Assembly: GCA_022410635.1 (NCBI GenBank)
Contig: JAJVDF010000255.1
Coordinates: 1,448,437 to 1,512,436, forward strand
DNA: 64,000 bases
Direction: 5' to 3'
Origin: Tretioscincus oriximinensis
Taxonomy: Eukaryota > Chordata > Lepidosauria > Squamata > Gymnophthalmidae
This document shows, in pieces, positions 13,101-28,000 of the stretch; the stretch's first letter is position 1; the number at the start of each line of letters is the position of its first letter. The translations under genes were made by a program, and so were the position numbers. The notes below the pieces were generated by a model that worked only from the letters and a program-made list of their open reading frames with translations, made no database searches and was not told the DNA's origin.

Positions 13101-16100
13101 ATAAGCATAAATAAATAAATAATGGAATATGAGTGTAAGTAAATAAATAAATACCACTTCTGTGGTTATTTCTGGTATGCAGATAAGATGTTTGACAAGG
13201 AGCTACTTATTTGGAGAATTCAAAATTGGATTCTACTAAGCTTACTGGAAACATGGGAAAGATTATGACATGGAATATATCTTATATTTTATATTTACCT
13301 AACTTCTTTGTAACCTGTTAAGCAATAATCCTGATTTTCTGAGTCTGAGCCTAAGGTGATGGTTCTGACACTTTTCTTTGGAAGGCAATACAATTTTTGA
13401 ATTCGGCCAAAGTCATCATGATGATGTAACGCCTTTCTTATTTCTCCTTGCAGGTTTGTGAAGGACATTTGGAAAGTAAATCTACTAACATGAATGCTAC
13501 AGAACCCAGCAGCTCCACTGGAAAAAAACACCTTGATCTCCGGATATATATGTTGTTTTTTCTGCCATTTATTGTTCTTTTGAGCTTCATCCGCGACCTT
13601 AAGCATCTTGCAGTATTCTCATGCTTGGCAAATATATGCATGGCTGTGAGCCTTGTAATTATTTATGAGTATGTTATACGTGTGAGTAACATTTGTGTGT
13701 GTCTATTCATAGTGTCGTATTTAGTAGTCATGTTTTCTCTTCTAGACAATAGCAATTTAGTTTATTATTTTGGCAGTAATGTAGAACTTATATCTATATT
13801 AATAAATGGTGTTGTGGTGATTGGCCTTCTGACCAATCGTCACGTCATGGGGCTATAACCCCGACCCGACTCCCACCCCAACTCAAACTTGCGCCCTTAC
13901 AATCTGTGTGGGCCTGTGTTCTCCTCCCAGAACACTCACACACTGCTGCCCACTCTGACTGTCCACAACTCGCCTGGTCCAAACTGCTACAGCTCGCCTC
14001 GATGCCGCTTAACAGGAGCATCCACAAATCTAAACCAGCGCCTGCATTTTTTGCAGGTTTTTCCAACTAATTGGGCAGACTAAAGAGGATATTTATTTCA
14101 TGCCATTATGGGGTGGCTATAACAGGATTGCCACACATAGATCATTGGCAGTCCCATTATGGACAAGCTATATAGGGTTGTATCTAGGGAGCAACTCTAA
14201 ATTGCTGAATAAAGTCACACTCTGGATTAAACTTAATCTGTAATATTTTGCCCAGACAGGTGGGTGGCACTGCATATACTCTAGGGCAAGCATCAGGATT
14301 CTGTCATGCACACGGCGGGCATTTTGGTCATGCAAAATACCCAAAAGTGACATGCTATGCATGCATTTTGCGTAAATGTGCGCTGCTCCTCTCTGGTGAC
14401 TACTAGTAGAAACTTATACACAGATAAATATCTTCTGTTGTTGCCAAAGTCATGCATGGCAATCCAACCAGAACTTAGAATAAAACTACTAAAACTAGGC
14501 TGTTTGGATGCAGTCTAGGTAAGTTTTTTTTTTTTTTCTATTTGGAGACCAGTTTTCATGGCATATTTTCCCAAATCAGTGCAAAAACCTTCCTTTGAAG
14601 GATTGCTAATAGCACAGTCCTGGTGAGATTCAATGTCGTCCTGAATGTGCACAAGGCCAAATCTGAAGTGGAAATGGTCATGTGTATGCACATGTACATG
14701 CATTTCCAAATATCAAAATACACTGAAATGTGTATCATGGAATTTAACCTGCAATTGGTTAAATGTTTATGAGAGATCTGCAAGCACAGAACGCATAATA
14801 GACCTCTTCCACAGTTGGTCCTTGAGCATATGATGTTCAATGGAATATCAGCTCTACCATGTTTCCCTGAAAATAAGAGAGTCTTTTATAAATTGTTGCT
14901 CCAAAAGATGCATTAAGGCTTATTTTCAAAGAAAGTCCATGTACGACAATCTACATTAGTTCTTGAACAAAAAAAAAAATCAAAATTTTTATTTTTTCTT
15001 CTTATTTCCTTATTTTTTGCTCCTCTTTCTTTCCCCACCTCCCTCCACCCAGTGCTTTTCCCCTTCTGACCCTGTTCCCCGCCCAGTACAGCTCTCCCTT
15101 CCTGCTTCTCTTCATCCCTCCCCGCTCCCACTGTTCTATAGCCTTGTTTGTCGTAGTAGAAAGCCCACCAAGGGGCTTTCATAGACACATCTATTTCTCC
15201 TACCTTCCTCCCGTTAGTGCTACTTGCCCCTTGTTGGACTTTTTTATGAATTGTAACTAGGGCTTAATGTTTGAGTAGGGCTTAAAAATCCTGATAAAAC
15301 ATGCTAGGGCTTATTTCGGGAAAACATGGGGAAATATGGAGACTAGTTGATAGATTTATTCTTCATAGTTTAAAGGTCTGAATCTTGTTTCCCAGCTGCA
15401 TCTGTTAGTTACAGCAAACATCTAAGTTGTAAATTAGTGACAGCAATAGGCAAAATCTGAGGACTTTGCATAATACAATTCGAGAGAAGCTAATTTAGGT
15501 GAATGACAGTGGCCTTTAGTCAGATTTCCAGATTCACTTGCCCAAAGGTCGCTGTGATTTACTAGTGGTGTGCCATAACATGCCAGGTGCATCATATGAC
15601 ATAATTCCCCCTTGTTTAATTTCAAGGATTAGTGAAAAGATAGACAGTAATTTATCTTAATTAGGCTAGATGGAATCTTACTTGCATTGTGAGCGAATTC
15701 TTTGCTTCTATGGGAACATAAGAGGAACCCTGCTGAATCGGACTATATCCCATCTAGTCATAAGAACAAGAACGTAAGAGGAGCCCTGCAGAATCAGGCC
15801 ACATCTAGACCTGCATTCTGTCTCACACAGAGGCCCACCAATTGCACCTGGGCAGTCTGAACAGAACAAGGCAATTTTTTCACCTATTCCCGACTCCCTG
15901 CAAATGGTATTTCACAAGTACTGCCTGTTGCTCCATCCCAGAAGCAGCATTCTGTCTCACACAGTAGCCACCAATTGCCCCTAGGGGGCAATTGCCTTCA
16001 AGCAGAAGAGGCCAGAACCCACACCTATTCTCGACCCCCTGCAAATGGCATTTCAGGAATGCTGCCTTGATAGCACCCCCATCCTGAAGGTGATATCAAG

Positions 16101-19100
16101 GCTTCCATCCTAGTAGTCATTGATACAACTGGTTCCTTGATTTTATCAAATCCTATCTTAAAGCTTTCCAGACAGCTCCCGCCACATCATATGGAAGTAA
16201 ATTGCATAGATCAATGACTCTGTGTAAAAATGTTTTCCCTTGTCTGTCAGCTTCAAAGAGTGTCCCCTGATCCTAGTGTTGTGTGATAGAGAAAACTTTT
16301 CTTCTCTATCCACTTTATCCATTCCATGCATGACAGACTTATATTCCTGTCTTGATTTAACTTCAATTGCATCATCCAGCCCAATTTTAGCATCGCTCAT
16401 GGCTTAGAAAACTTTTGTTGCTTAACAATATGCGTATTCATAAACTGCCCAATCTTTTCCTATATAAAGAGGTCTTAATGAAAGAAAAGAAACAGCTGTT
16501 TGCAAGCTGGGCATTGGATTAAACTATATATACTTTAATTCTTTATGTGCAGAATGATTGGGACAAGTGTTTGTGAGGCTGCTAGTGAAGGTAGTTACCA
16601 TTTGCAGGGAGTCACGAACAGGAGCAGCATATTTTGCTTTCCTCTGTTTGGACTGCCCAGGTGCATCTGGTGGGCCTCTGTGTGACACAGAATGCTGCAC
16701 TTGATGGGCTGTGGCCTGATCCAGTATGGCTCTTCTTATGTTCTTATGTTCTTATGTAAGGTATTTCACTCAAACATCTTACCCCAGATTTTACTTGGAG
16801 TTAAAAGATAGGTCTGAATTGGATTGGTTTTTGTCCTCACTGTGATATTTTCTTTCTAGGGATTGTCCAACCCCCACAGAGTATCACTGGTAGCTGACTG
16901 GAAGAGGTTCCCCCTTTTTTTCGGTACAGCTATATTTGCTTTTGAAGGAATAGGCGTGGTAAGTATTATCTCAGAATTAGACTATGGGGCTTTGTAGTAC
17001 ATTGAAACAACTTCATCTGAGTCTTCCAAATGGTGAGGAGGGAGCCAAGTCTCTCAGGACAAACTTGACTGCTCCTCCTTCACCAAATCCACTTTATTAA
17101 AAGAAAGTATAGACCAAACAAAGAATGCTCAAAACAAGTTTACACAGAGATAATAGAAAGGGTAAATACTCTGCTTCCTTTGCAGTATCTAATTTCTTCT
17201 AAGGTCACCCATCCACACCATCACTGTTTTCAGCAATTAGATATTCTCATTGTTATCAGCAGACTGCTTTGACAATAGAGTATGTCTTTGCAAATGTTTA
17301 CATCTACATAAAAACAGCACATTTTATATGAAATTCAAGATGGAAACAGCGTGGTTTGCTTTACCAAATGCTCGCATATGCAATATAATAATAATTCTAT
17401 GCAAAGTTAGGGCTAAAATAGCTGAAGATTACTAACTTATACAATTGATCAAAACATGTCACCACAGGACTTGTCTGCATTTATCTGTGTTCTTGATTAT
17501 TGTCCCTCATAGTCGTCCTCAGTGCATGTACTGGTGCAGGTCCATCACTAGTATACCCTGTTGGCATTTCCCTTCTCAGGAATGTATCTTCAAAACTCTA
17601 ATCGACACTATATATTGTTTGGCAGTAAGAGTTAAATACAAATGAAACAAAGTAACAACAACAGCTTTGTCCATGTGTTCTATAATTTTTTGTCCAATTG
17701 ATTAGATTAAATCATAATGAGGATGTTCTATCTCATGAGAATATGAGAGGAGCTCTGCTGAATCAGATCATAGCATGTCTAGTCCAGCATTCTGTCTCAC
17801 ACAGTGGCTCACCAATTGCACTTGGGCACTCTCAAGCAGAAGAAGGTAAAACTTACACCTGTCCGCAACTTCCCTGCAATTGATATATTTCAGGAATGCT
17901 GCCTTGCTCCATCCCGGAGGCAGTATCAAGACATCCACTCTAGTAGCCATGAATTTGTCTACTGTCTTGAAGCTATCCAGGCTGCCAATTATTACCACCT
18001 CTTCTGGAAGCAAACACCATAAACCAATGTCCCTCTGGGACATTGTTCCCTCTGTTCCTTTCCCTTCTTTGTTCTAACTCTTCTGCCCATCAGTTTCAAT
18101 GAGTGCCCTTGGTCCTGGTGTTATGTGATAGAGAAAATATTTTTCCCTGTTCATTGCATGCATGATTTTATACACCAATCAGATTACCGATACCTCTTAA
18201 ACGCCATCTTTCTATGACTCCATGAATGATAGCAGGCCAGACTCTCTTTCCTCCACAGCCTTCCAAAGTCTTCCTAAGCTCATGTTGATTACTTCCGTGA
18301 TACTGTTTCTCCAGTCTCATCTATGGCCATTCATTTATTCCTTTCACTTTTAAAAATCAGGGAATTTTCCAGTGAATTTTGCCTTTATTTTGAGATGATC
18401 TCTGAGTTACAGTGCAACCCAAATTAAACCACACCTGGTATTTTTCTTCCACGTTGTACTATTAAATTTTGAATGATATATATACGCACACCAAATAACA
18501 TACATACACACACTAAAGAGTCAAACATTATGAGGTATACTGACCAATGACAGGGCTTAGAACTTTGGCAGCCCCAAGAGAGGAAGGGAGGAAGATGAGA
18601 ATGAATGAAAGAAGGAAAGGAAGAACAAAGGAAGGAATGGATGAAAGAAGGAAGAGCAGGAAGGAAGATAAGGGGAAAAAAACAAAGGAAAAAGGAAGTT
18701 AAGGATGTGGAAAGAAAGGATGAGGGTAAGGATGAAGAAAGGAAAGAAATGAGGAAGGGAAAGGAAAACAGAAAAGTGGCAAGTGAAAGAGAAATAGGAG
18801 GGGGGGGGGAAGGGAGGCAGGGAGTGGATGGAGTCATGGAAGAGAGCCTGTGACATTACCGTAACGCAACGGGCTTATACCACTGGTATACATATTGAAA
18901 AAGATATGCCATTGTGTCTAGTGGTACTTATTTATTGGAAAGTAAAGTTGAAATGGCAAATTTATGGATAGGAGTAGTTTTCCCCTCTCCCTATTGATAT
19001 CTCCTTTTGAACATGGGATATCTTGTTTTTCAGATGAATATAGTATTTTTATACAATAGTTAGACTCAGACTTCTGTCCTGAGCCAAATAGTCATTCTTT

Positions 19101-22100
19101 TCAGCAGACTGAACAAGGAATATGTTTCATTCTTGCATTTCCTTCCCATCTGTGTTATTTCCCCCGTTGTCCTGGCAACTCAGTGTGTCCTTTACCTTAC
19201 TGTCAAGAAGGCAGTAGGGTTCCTTGCCTCCTCTAATTTCTCCTGTCCTTGAGATCAGACATCTGGGGCTGTAAAACTCTCGTTCTTTTTGTCTGTGGAG
19301 TGTAGGAGCGGAGCAGTGGGAGAGCAAATTTCTGTTACATAAATTAATACAAGGAATAGTTGTACCCAATGACATGCTGAACCTAGTTGCTATAGAATAT
19401 CAGGTTGGAGTGAGAGGATGCCTCTGAGAGTCTAGCAAGGGGGCTTGTAGCACCTGGAGACTAACAAGACACAGGTAGGCGAATTTCTGAACTAGACTAA
19501 CATGGCGAATTCACTGAAATCGATGCCTCTAATAGTTATTTTCAGGGCACCAAGAGCAGGTGAGGGTTTTTTGCCCTTGTCTTGTGCTTGAAAGTGCTCA
19601 GAAACAAGTGCTGAGCCATTATGTAAGAAAGGGTGCTTGATCAATAGTGCAGAGAATGCTGTGTAAAATAGTGCTCACCACACTTTAGGAAACACAGCAT
19701 TTGAAGAAGTAGACGTGTCTACGAAAGCTCCTGCCACCTGCCTTTCTCCTGTTAGTGTCAAAGTGCTATAAGCCCCCTTGATGGACTTTCTGCTAAGACT
19801 AACAAGGCTGTTTCTCTGAAATCAAGAATGATTGAGAGGCTGAAAAACCTCTTTTATGAAAGCAGGCTGAATTTCCAGAGCGCTTCAGCCTTGAAAGACA
19901 GCGGTTGAGAGGTGATTTGATTGAAGTATATAAAATCATGCATGGGATGGATCAGGTGAATAGAGAAAAAATATTTTCTCTATCAGACAACACTAGGACC
20001 AGGGACATTCCTTGGAATTGATGAACAAAAGAGTTACGTCAGACATTCTGCTTGACAATGCCCAAGTGCCATTGGTGGACCATTGCGTGAGGCAGATTGC
20101 TGGACTAGATGGGCTCTGGCTCTATTCGGTAGGCACCTCTTACGTTCTTACTGTATGTTCTAACGGGCTGTGCCCTAATCCAGCTCTTCATATGTTCTTG
20201 CAAACTTTGTTTATATTTAAATAATTTCACCTTGCTTAACTTAACTGGGAACTTCTATGCGTTTCATGTTCCCACTTTCTCCTTTTCTCAGGTGCTCCCT
20301 CTTCAGAATAGGATGAAAGATATAGATCGTTTTCCACTGGCACTCAATATTGGCATGGGGATCGTTATGACCTTATATGTCTCCCTGGCAACTCTAGGGT
20401 ATATGTGCTTTGGAGATGAAATCAAAGGCAGCATTACTCTAAACCTTCCACAACAGAGTTGGTGAGTAGAGACGTGATTTAACGGCTCTTATTGTCCATG
20501 ATAGCTCTTAATCTGCCTTTTCCCCGGGCTTGTTCTTTGCCTTTGAAAAGTGCGTTAGAAAACTGATGAATAGCATTGTAAGAAAACAAGGGGAGATTGT
20601 GTGATGTGCATTTTCAGTGACATTAAGAAGATAAATATTATCAATGGAATTCAGCATGATAAGAAAGAACTGTTATTATCAGAAGGGGGTGTCGCTCAAT
20701 TGTAGAGCTAACTGTCTAAAAAACCAATGATTGCAGCCAAGGATTTGACCCCCAGTATTGGGAGTCGTACAAGAATGTCACACTTTTGTGAGAATACCCA
20801 TTCTCATATGAAGTGCGGAATCTCATATGGGAGGATACAAGCGGGTTGCTGGGGCTGGGAGTGACATTATTGTGATGTCACTTCTGTCGTCTGTGTCCAG
20901 AAAGGGCACCCTGGGGCAGAAGTGACATCACAAATGATTTATTTATATTTATATTTATGATGTCATTTGCAGTCGCTGCTTCCAGGAATGGCACCCGGAG
21001 GGATGTCACTTCTCGTCCTGCCCACGCAGTGACATCACAGAATCCCCTTAAGCGCTTTGCGCATGAGGAAATCTCCAGTTGCCAAAGAGATTTGGCTCCT
21101 GGAAGCAAGATTTTGTGCAGGAAAACTCCCAACACCACTCCAGCCTTTTCCAGGAAATAGGCAATGGTAACCCACCTATGTATCTCTTGTTAAGAAAACT
21201 TCATAGTGGTGTCCATGGAGATACCAATGCTGTCAATCAGATTCAGAAATACCCAACAACAATTGCTACCTATTAACAGAGAGTAGCTGCTTTATTTATT
21301 TGTTTTTCTGTCCCACATTATTATACCCATAGGTGCTAGAGCAGGTACATTTGGGGGCAATGAGATTTATTTATTTGTGTAAAGCCCACAAAAATGTGAA
21401 CGTGGGATCCATGTTAGCTTGCCACTTTCCTCCAATGCCTTGGAGCGGGCAGCGGCAATCTTCATAGCATAGTGTGGTGTGGGTGACAGTGGGTGAGCAG
21501 CTGGACATTCCACCTGGTGTGCGTGGATGCTCAGCGGATTGCAGGCGGGGTAAGGCAGCATGGTGCTGGGGCACGGATAGCTCAGTTGCTAAGGAATCCG
21601 TCTTTCATCTGGGAGATGGGGTTTCGAAGCCCTGTGTTGGACGTAGGGATGGGTGAGCACCTTCCACTAGCCTGTAGCTCTAGCCAACCCAGCTATTCGA
21701 TAGCATGAATTGCAAGAAATTGCAACTGACTGCAATGGGAACCACCACAGCCTGGTGGGGAAGATAGAATGGAAACCTTCGGTCAAAAATACCCTTGTAA
21801 GCCTCTTCTTGTTCTTGTTCTTGTTCTTCTTTTTCTTCTTTTTCTTTTTCTTTTTTTTCTTTTTTTTCTTTTTCTTTTTTTCTTTATCTTTTTCTTCTTC
21901 TTCTTCTTGCCAGGTGGTGGTGTGTTTTCCTCCTCCCTCTGGGGCTGTGAATGGTTGAAAAAATGGTGAAGCAGTTAATTGCTTGAAGTATTCCCAGGCA
22001 CAGTCCAAGTGTGAATTAGACTTTATAGAACCTCACCAGACACTGTACCTTGGAAGGATAAGGGAACTCAAGCCTGGTTAGGCATGGTGGTGCAGAGGTT

Positions 22101-24961
22101 AAAAGCTTCATTGTTTCAACAGAGAGGCCAGAGTTTGAAGCCCTGTTCCAGCTGTGAAGAGGAGCAAATGCTCTCCATTGGCCTTAGCTTCTGCAAATCC
22201 AGCTATTCAAAAGGAAAAAAAATTCAAATTAGATAAATGGGTATCACCGCAGCGTGTTGAGAAAGACTGAATAGATATAAGCCTTTTGGCGAAAAATTAA
22301 CCTTGTAAGCCTCTGTAGAAAAGTGTGGAGTATAAAAACCAGTTTCTTTTTCTTCTGGCTGCTTTCTTTTTATCAGATTCTGGTTTTTGATGCATCTATA
22401 GCAGATTTCATAATGAAAGTGATAAAGCTTGTGGCTTCATTTCATGCAGCAGGAGTTTCTAACTTTTCCCTTGGCAGCCGAATGCTGTTTTTGGATCAAC
22501 ATTTATCTCCAACTTGCACCATTCACCATAGACACAGAACACTAGAAACATAAAGGCTATTTATAAAGGGGGAAAATTGAACTAATATTTAGAAGCAGAA
22601 CTGCATATATTACAAGGCTGACAGAAGAACTAAGTTTTGATCTCAGCAGATGCAAGCGTGATTTTAAAAGAGGAACTGTGAACTGAATAACATAAGAACA
22701 TAAGAGAAGGTCTTTGGATTGGTCCACAGCCCATCTAGTCCAACATCCTGTGCCTCATTTGGGCTCCTCTCCTCAGTAGTTACAGAGGCTTTCTCCTCCC
22801 CCAGGGGTGTGTGAGGAACTTTTTCTCCAACTGATGGGTCACAGTGTGAGACAATCTACAATATATATTTTATTTGTATTGTTGCCACTCATCAATCACA
22901 CATAGTGTACTCCTGAGTTTTACCCTTACGGAGAATTGGATTAACAGTCTAGTATGCTATATATGATGTTAACCACACTTTATTGGTTGAGCCACTAGTT
23001 GACTACCGGGAAGTGATTGCAAATCTCCACTGTATGGAGAATTCAGTTAGAACTCAAAAGTATGGTACAGGTATTCAATGGGTCACTACATATGAATAAA
23101 CAGGTCATAATCAGCTATGGACATGAAATAGTGGACCATTTCAATAGTAAGAAATTGGCCTTTTAAAAATATAGTTGGAAAGGTTAATACCTGTAGAACC
23201 ACATATAGGTTGAGACAGGTTGCTGGACAAGATTGACAATGAACTGGTCCAGCAGGACACCTCTTATGTTCTTACTAGTGGAATTAGCCCATTGTGCTAC
23301 AGTAATGCAATGCACTCTAGCCCCTCCTCCCACTTTCTCTCACCCATGCCTCCATTCACTCCCTAACTCCCTTGTCCCCTTCCATTCCCTCTTTCATTTG
23401 CCACTTTTTTCTTTCATTCATCCCTTCTTTCTGTTTTGCTTTTTTCCTTCCTTCTTCCTTTCCTTCTTTACTTTTTCTTCTTTATCTTCCTTCCCTTCTA
23501 TTTTTAACTCTTCCATTGTTCTTCTTCTCCTTCCTTCCTTTCCCTCCCAGTACTGGGTCCTAGCACTGAACCCTGGGATATTCCACTTCTCACATTTTTC
23601 CTCAAAGAGAACTGCCCATTTATTACTTCCCTCTGTTTTCTGTCTTTTAGACAGTTTCCAACCCAGGACTTTGGTCTCTGGAGGCTGCCAAAGTTTCGAG
23701 CCCTGCCATTGGTCGTTATATCTCGGAATGTTGAACTCTCCCACATGCCCTTTATTGTATATGATACCACAGTTATTCGTATTCATGCAATATATCATAA
23801 TGCCCTACCCCATTACTAGATTCTGATATGATTTTATTCTGCAGATTGCCTAACATGTTTGTTTATTAAAGTTATCCATTAATTTTTACAACCCAAATGC
23901 ATCAAAAAATATTTTCTGAATTCATCAAAGAAATGCACAACATCCATAAGACCATGCTGTAAAATAGTGCAGTTAAATCATGCTGATCAGTAAACAAACA
24001 GTTGGCGACAAACTGTGTTCTGTTGCTCCCTAAAATGGCATTTGTGGAAGCCTACAGGGAAGCAGTTTTCATCTATGTACTAGAAAAAGCTTCTTGGAGG
24101 AAAAAATATGTTTTTAGATAAGGGAGCAGATAGGATTTTCTTTTGGTTGAATTGTTAAGCAGAATTTAAATACTCATCTGAAACAAATGCTGTAGCTACA
24201 CATCCGACATGGAATAGAGGATTTTACTAGACTATCTTCAAGATCAATTTGGAGTCCTCAGAAGTACAATCTGATTTTTTTCTGTGTTAACATGTGTAGA
24301 TTGCATTGCAAATTATATATTGCTTTAGTTTAGCACTGTAATGTTACCCCCTTGAATTGGAATGCTGTTCCTTTAAATAATCTAGCCAGAGTTTAGAAGG
24401 CTAGAGGGAAGAGCTGAGAGGAGTTTATAGAGAGAGCAGTGATGGGAGATTGCATGAGAATTCCACACACATATGAGTTTTTGGCCACCCCAGACCTCTA
24501 TAGAGGGAGAAATTCATTTTTACGGGTTTCCTGTTCCCTGCCCCCTTTTGTTTCTGGCCTCGCCTCTTTTGGTCACATGACCTCTGGTGCCCTGCCCACC
24601 ACTGATGTCATTTTCTGTTCTGGGGTGCCATCTTAGTGATGGCAGGGCCAGAAGTCATGTGACCAAAAGGGGCAGGGACAGAAAGGTTGGGGTGGGGCCA
24701 GACAATGACATTTTCCCCACAATCACTGAGAGAGAGGGAGTTGAGTTTGGGCTTGAAGCTACAAAGACGTGTTGTTTTGTTCTCTGACTAAAGCTACTGT
24801 TGTTAGGAACATTGTTGAATGTCTGCATAAACATTAAATACATGGAGTTGCTAAATTCATATTAATTTAGAGATACTGATTAGGACTGGGGGTGTAAGGG
24901 ACTGGGGGATCTAAACAGGGGTTTTAATGTTGCTTATTGTGTATATATAGCCTAGGAGACA

Positions 24962-25028
<67 letters not shown>

Positions 25029-28000
25029 TTTAGTACTTTTATCCCGCCCTTCACCCTAAGGTCGCAGGGCGGCTTACAACATTAAAATAACATAACAGTT
25101 AAAAACAGTGACCCCAAACCCNNNNNNNNNNNNNNNNNNNNNNNNNNNNNNNNNNNNNNNNNNNNNNNNNNNNNNNNNNNNNNNNNNNNNNNNNNNNNNG
25201 AAGAGGTAGGTCTTCACCAGACGACGGAATGTTAACAAAGATGTCGCCTGGCGAGCCTCAAGAGGGAGGCTATTCCATAATTGGGGGGCTACCTTATATA
25301 TCTCCTTATATAACGATTTATTTTGTATTAAATCTTTATCTCTTACAATTAACCTTTTCCATCTATCCTGCATTGTCTTTATGGTCCTCATCTTTTCATC
25401 ACATCAACTTTGTCTCTCATAAATAGAGTAATTTCTGAATTGTTTTCATATTGTATTTCTAATAATCTTTGCAGTTGAAAAGCATCATGGTATTATTTAT
25501 GTATTTATTTATTTACATTCCATCTTATACTTAAAGGTCTTGGGCCGGACCACAATAAAAAAAGAATGTTCTACCTTTGGTACTCCCATCCCTCTACTTC
25601 GCTTGATATAATACATTTATTTCTCAATCTAAGCCTTTTCTTTTTTGCAAACCATTTTCCTTTTTTTACCCCACGTTTTTACAGTTTGTTTATCTTACTG
25701 CCATGGAGATTGTTCAAAATGCATACAATATTTTTGTGATGATTAACATTTTTATATTTCTTATTCTATTTTACTCCATCTTTTGTCCTTCGATTTCTTG
25801 AATTGTCTTTCCACCATACTCTTTTGTAATTTCCTTCTAATATCATATTTGGATTTTATGCAGTTAAAATGCAAGGACCTTCCAAGTTGAAGGCGATACC
25901 TGAAATTGAAGGCAATATATGTGTTCTTTATGGATTTGTCTCATCCTTTTTTCTTTTTTTCCCCTTGGTTTAAAACACTTTATTTTAGTGCATCTCTGTA
26001 CAATAAAAACAAGTTATATTTTTAAAGTGTTTCAAACAATTCCCCCTTTTCTTCTCAGCCTGCTCTTTCCCCCTTTTTTGTGGTAGAAATGTGCTTTATT
26101 ATTATATACTGTTCAAAACAATTAAGGGAACACTTTAACATATACTGTTATGTTAAAGTGTTCCCTTAATTGTTTTGAGCAGTACAGTTATGTCAAAAAT
26201 AAAAATAAAGTATTACACATACAATTGCTGACTTTTCTCTTCTGGAAAACATCATTTATAAACTGTAACTTATATGCCAATTCACTAACTGAAATAAATC
26301 AGGAAAAGGGAAAATAATATATCTGTCATAACCTTTGACTGTGCAAACGGTTCATAATGTATATTTGTTGAAACTCCTATTTGTAATATGTTTGTGTACT
26401 GGTCAACAATAACAAAATGACAAGCTTCCAGTTTCTCATCTTCTGGCAGAATTTCTGTTCCAGTTTTATGGTTCTTGGTTGTACTTCTGCCTGCTTTTCT
26501 ATGCCATTTCCCCCCTCCCCCTTATTTACAACATAATTAAATCCTTTGGCTATATGGGCATATATATGGAAAATTAATCTTAATCCCTTCACTTTTTTTT
26601 TACCGTAGAACACTTTGTTTACAATTTCTCAATTTTTTGTATATTTTCTGGATTATTTATTCCACAAATGGAGATATCAGTTGCAATCACATTGATTATT
26701 GGTTACATATTCATACATTTTCTGAATTGTCCATCTTTCCACCCTTCCATTAGAACAGTCTGGGCATTGTAAGCCACCCAGCATGGTTGCTTTCACTACT
26801 TTTTCTGATAGTAAATTCCTTAGATCAATGACCCTCTGGGTGAAAAAAATCTTTATCTGCCTATTCCACACCATTTTATCAGATCCTCTTTCAAGGCTGA
26901 AGATACTTCATCTCATCAGGGTGATATTCTAGCCTTGTGATAATTTTGGTTGTCCTTTTCTGAATTTTTTCAAGTTCTACAATATGCTTTCTGGGGTTTG
27001 GTGACCAGAACTGTGCATTGTATTCCAAAATTAGCTTAAGAAAGAATGGAACAATCTCAAGATATAATTTGCTCATTTTAGCAATGCATGTGCTCTATGC
27101 TATTTTAATTCAGGAAGGATTATATAAGAATGTTTTGCTGCAATTAATGAGTTTTTCTAACAATTTTAAAAGAGACAGTATATAGCACTATAGAAAGTGT
27201 CCAGAATGTTTCTTTCTTTTCTTTCTCCCTTACCCCTTCCCTTTAAATTGTGCAAACAGCATACACTGCATATATAATCTGGCTAGAAAGAAAAAAATAT
27301 GGAATAATTCTTATTTCCTGGAATCAAAGCATTTTTAAAAATCCAGTTAAAGAGGACTGCTTGAGATGCATTAATCAATTGATACTAAAAATTAATTTAA
27401 TTCTTAAAATAGATTTTTAAAGGTCTTTCAGTGCTGAAAATTTGCTTACTCTGTTATATTCTGCCTTTTTGCTTTGAAAACAATTTACATCATAAGCTTT
27501 GAAGTTTATGAAATAATTCCTTTTTTCAGGTTACGTTTTCTAATGAGCTCTTACTTACTGCATACATTTTCTTCATGTCTTCTATTATGCAGGTTTAAGC
27601 AACCTTGGATATATCTTTGAGCCTGGGATCTGTGTTTTGGGTGCTCTCTGTTTCCAAAATCATAGTTTAGATTTAAATTTTGAGAGGATAGACACCAATT
27701 TCAGTAGAATAATAGAATCATAGAGTTGAAAGGGACCTTTTGTGTCTTCAGGTTCACCTCCTACTCTATGCAAGATTCAGTAAACTAACTCAGATAGCTG
27801 TCCACCTTGTGTTTAAAGGCCTCACCAAAGAATTCACAATCTCCTTTGGCAACCCTTTCCATAAGTTCATTATCCTTACTATCACAAAGTTCTTCCTGAT
27901 ATCTAAAATATATCTGCTCCCTTGAAGTTTTATCCTACTGCTTCTAGACCTTCCGTGTGCCAATAAGAATAGGACTGGTCCCTTTGTTTTGTGCTAGCCC

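Noticed and set aside
13682..13858. Open frame running on past the exon d donor
   Set aside because: The GTGAGT donor, exact phase-0 fit to exon e and absence of family similarity show that it is intronic.
13765..14080. Possible Helitron-like element
   Set aside because: A GC-rich patch follows an AT-rich one, but I could not find a convincing terminal hairpin and CTRR end or a second copy.
18577..18822. Lys/Glu-rich or Phe/Ser-rich frames as a low-complexity protein
   Set aside because: They are translations of a GGAA/GAAA tract within a dispersed repeat. Similar frames occur at 23330, 45180, 61000 and 61400.
21569..21640. Possible tRNA gene (A and B boxes present)
   Set aside because: It is the tRNA-like head of a SINE repeated many times in the window. 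The 3' half of a cloverleaf is absent.
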